Shown: piece by piece, positions 62,791 to 64,000 of the stretch
How the letters are laid out: every line of letters starts with the position of its first letter
Position numbering within the stretch: position 1 is the stretch's first letter
Source of the DNA: Bacteroidota bacterium
GTDB lineage: Bacteria; Bacteroidota; Bacteroidia; Chitinophagales; Saprospiraceae
NCBI GenBank assembly: GCA_030147525.1
Contig: JASBVF010000054.1
Span: 18,636-82,635, forward strand
Reading direction: 5' to 3'
DNA: 64,000 nt
Notes under the pieces: model-generated
What the model was told of the DNA's origin: nothing
The model's input: the letters and a program-made list of their open reading frames with translations, nothing else
The model's database searches: none
Translations under genes and position numbers: made by a program

Positions 62791-62881
62791 GCATCCGGGC
62801 GTGGTGGAGAAGTCGTACCCGGCATTTTGGGAGGATTTGCGGAGTTTGGGGTTTACGATAAAAGGAAAGATCAATCAATAA
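62791..62881 (+). pseudogene. Displaced aroA 3'-end remnant (copy 3)
   Basis: 63 of 64 bases (62791-62854) equal aroA 61473-61536. The aroA frame stays open and then ends at a TAA (62879-62881) as HPGVVEKSYPAFWEDLRSLG followed by FTIKGKINQ. This reads as a natural enzyme C-terminus, different from that of the intact aroA. I take it as the older aroA end, displaced by the inserted modules. Confidence 0.8.
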
Positions 62882-62897
62882 AGATTGAGCCACAAAA

Positions 62898-63941
62898 CTA
62901 TCGAGCTATCAAAACTTTTTGTCGCAATATTTTACCTCCGGAGTGTATAATTTCCAGAAAATAAATACCCTCAGGCGCATCACCCACCTCCAGTGAAAGA
63001 CGGCTACTGCCCAACGGCAAAACCTGCGTGATGACAGTCTGCCCTTGCAAATCAATCAGCCGGAGTACACCTTCTCCAAGCGTACTCTCCGACTCCACCG
63101 TCATGGTTTGGTTTGCCGGATTGGGATAAACCCGCAACGCTTCTTTTTCCTCTTTTTCCTCCACAATGACCGAAACCGGATTGCACCACAGCGTATCCAG
63201 GCAGCCATCTTTCGTTGCCTTCACCAGCCAAAGATACTGCTGCTGACCATTCCTGGCCTCGCCCCCGGCTACAATGCTGCCGCTGGACAGGACGCCAACG
63301 CCACCGAGGTAGTGCCAGTCAGAAATTGGATCTTCGAATGGCGCTATGACGTATTGCGTCCAAAGGCTGTTGCCATTTTCGTCGAACTTCATCAGCCAGC
63401 CTGCACCTTCGCTAATATCCTCTGGCAAGGCCCCCTTTCCCGCACCGACGTAAAATCCATCCGGCGTCGGTTCAAAGTCCCAGAACCGGATACCACTGAC
63501 GAGCGGCAAAGGTTCACCATAATAAAAAGTAGATTGTACCTGGAAGTTCGTGTCCATCCTCGATATAGCGGAGTTGTACAGGTTAGTGCCGAAGGGGGTG
63601 GTTTCTGCCCAATGTTCTCCATATACAATAAATTCACTATTTGGTAATACGATCACGCTCCTCAGGCTACCAATATCCGGCCATGGCTCAGATGTCCAGG
63701 TTTTTACTACATCACCTTCAAGGTTGATGATGTCTATGAATGAACCACTATTACCGCCAGGAAATTTCCTTCCTCCAACCAATATGAACAGAGAATCGTT
63801 AATTTTTGCCCCACCATTATAACCTGAAGTCAAATCGTAATCCCCCATAAATTGAAACCAAACATTAGACTTGTTGGGGCATAAGTAGCTGATTTTCAAG
63901 CGATGTTCAAGCTGAGTTTGTAATTCCAAAGACCAGCACAA
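62898..63941 (-). CDS. T9SS type A secreted protein, N-terminus missing or broken
   Basis: About 347 codons. The C-terminus (RVYPNPANQTMTVESE ... GGKILRQKVLIAR) is a type A T9SS signal. The body looks like a delta-60/propeller-type repeat protein (INDSLFILVGGRKFPGGNSG; WLMKFDENGNSLWTQYVIAP; GGVGVLSSGSIVAGGEAR). A T9SS cargo must have a signal peptide, but the frame opens only at a TTG (63941) behind an in-frame TGA near 63957-63959, and the first residues (MCWSLELQTQLEHRLKISYL) are not a signal sequence. Neither other frame in the last 60 bp supplies one. It may be frameshifted, truncated or a relic. The C-terminal call is firm; whether it works is doubtful. Confidence 0.65.
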   Translation of the reverse strand: MCWSLELQTQLEHRLKISYLCPNKSNVWFQFMGDYDLTSGYNGGAKINDSLFILVGGRKFPGGNSGSFIDIINLEGDVVKTWTSEPWPDIGSLRSVIVLPNSEFIVYGEHWAETTPFGTNLYNSAISRMDTNFQVQSTFYYGEPLPLVSGIRFWDFEPTPDGFYVGAGKGALPEDISEGAGWLMKFDENGNSLWTQYVIAPFEDPISDWHYLGGVGVLSSGSIVAGGEARNGQQQYLWLVKATKDGCLDTLWCNPVSVIVEEKEEKEALRVYPNPANQTMTVESESTLGEGVLRLIDLQGQTVITQVLPLGSSRLSLEVGDAPEGIYFLEIIHSGGKILRQKVLIAR

Positions 63942-64000
63942 ATGCCGATTATTCTGTCAATAAAACGATCACATTTCATTCTCAGGGGATAGACAAGTAC

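Noticed and set aside
62775..62861. A 28-codon ORF starting MKTAMRIRAWW just after hepT
   Set aside because: It is an out-of-frame reading of the displaced aroA 3'-end copy; the real homology is in the aroA frame.

Overview
The window comes from a member of the Bacteroidota, most probably the Saprospiria (Lewinella/Haliscomenobacter-like); genus is inference. The evidence is a full-length SprA/Sov translocon gene, two PorP/SprF-like genes, six proteins with a type IX secretion (T9SS) type A C-terminal sorting signal, two giant adhesins with the gliding-motility-associated C-terminal domain (type B signal), the murF-alr fusion typical of the phylum, a DksA-like protein without its zinc finger, and promoters of the TTTG-N19-TAnnTTTG type with no obvious Shine-Dalgarno sites.

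Layout. 1-7.9 kb (minus): a giant HYR/Ig-like adhesin followed by its PorP/SprF partner, which runs off the left edge. 8.4-13.6 kb: housekeeping genes (GH73 glucosaminidase, TPR protein, DksA-like regulator, lspA, moeA). 13.7-22.5 kb (minus): sprA and ruvA. 22.7-25.3 kb: murF-alr. 25.5-30.5 kb: a secreted protein joining a thioredoxin-like domain to SprB/Ig/HYR repeats. 30.6-32.5 kb: a TIGR02757 protein and a DPM1-like glycosyltransferase. 32.6-38.5 kb (minus): two secreted proteins, one an M43-like metalloprotease with beta-helix repeats. 39.0-43.4 kb: a GH130-like lipoprotein and a beta-helix/Ig secreted protein. 43.9-53.7 kb: an apparent operon porP/sprF - porE-like OmpA protein - PKD-rich giant adhesin. 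53.8-60.2 kb: Uma2 nuclease, DUF58 protein, fabI-like gene, LVIVD-repeat secreted protein, PaaI-like thioesterase, DJ-1/PfpI lipoprotein. 60.3-62.9 kb: aroA followed by two small AT-rich modules (a membrane protein; an MntA/HepT toxin-antitoxin pair), bordered by copies of the aroA 3' end. 62.9-63.9 kb: a secreted protein that seems to have lost its N-terminus.

The genes work together mainly as a secretion system and its cargo: SprA is the outer-membrane channel, the PorE-like protein is the probable envelope anchor, the PorP/SprF proteins are probable surface acceptors for the type B adhesins, and the type A proteins are cargo.

Two features are not explained by genes. First, a dispersed family of 7-, 8- or 9-bp tandem repeats, usually folded as long inverted repeats, lies within a few bases of start or stop codons. 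Three of these families recur as single arms, in frame, inside murF-alr. Second, the aroA 3' end acts as a repeated border for the two accessory modules, as if it were an integration target.
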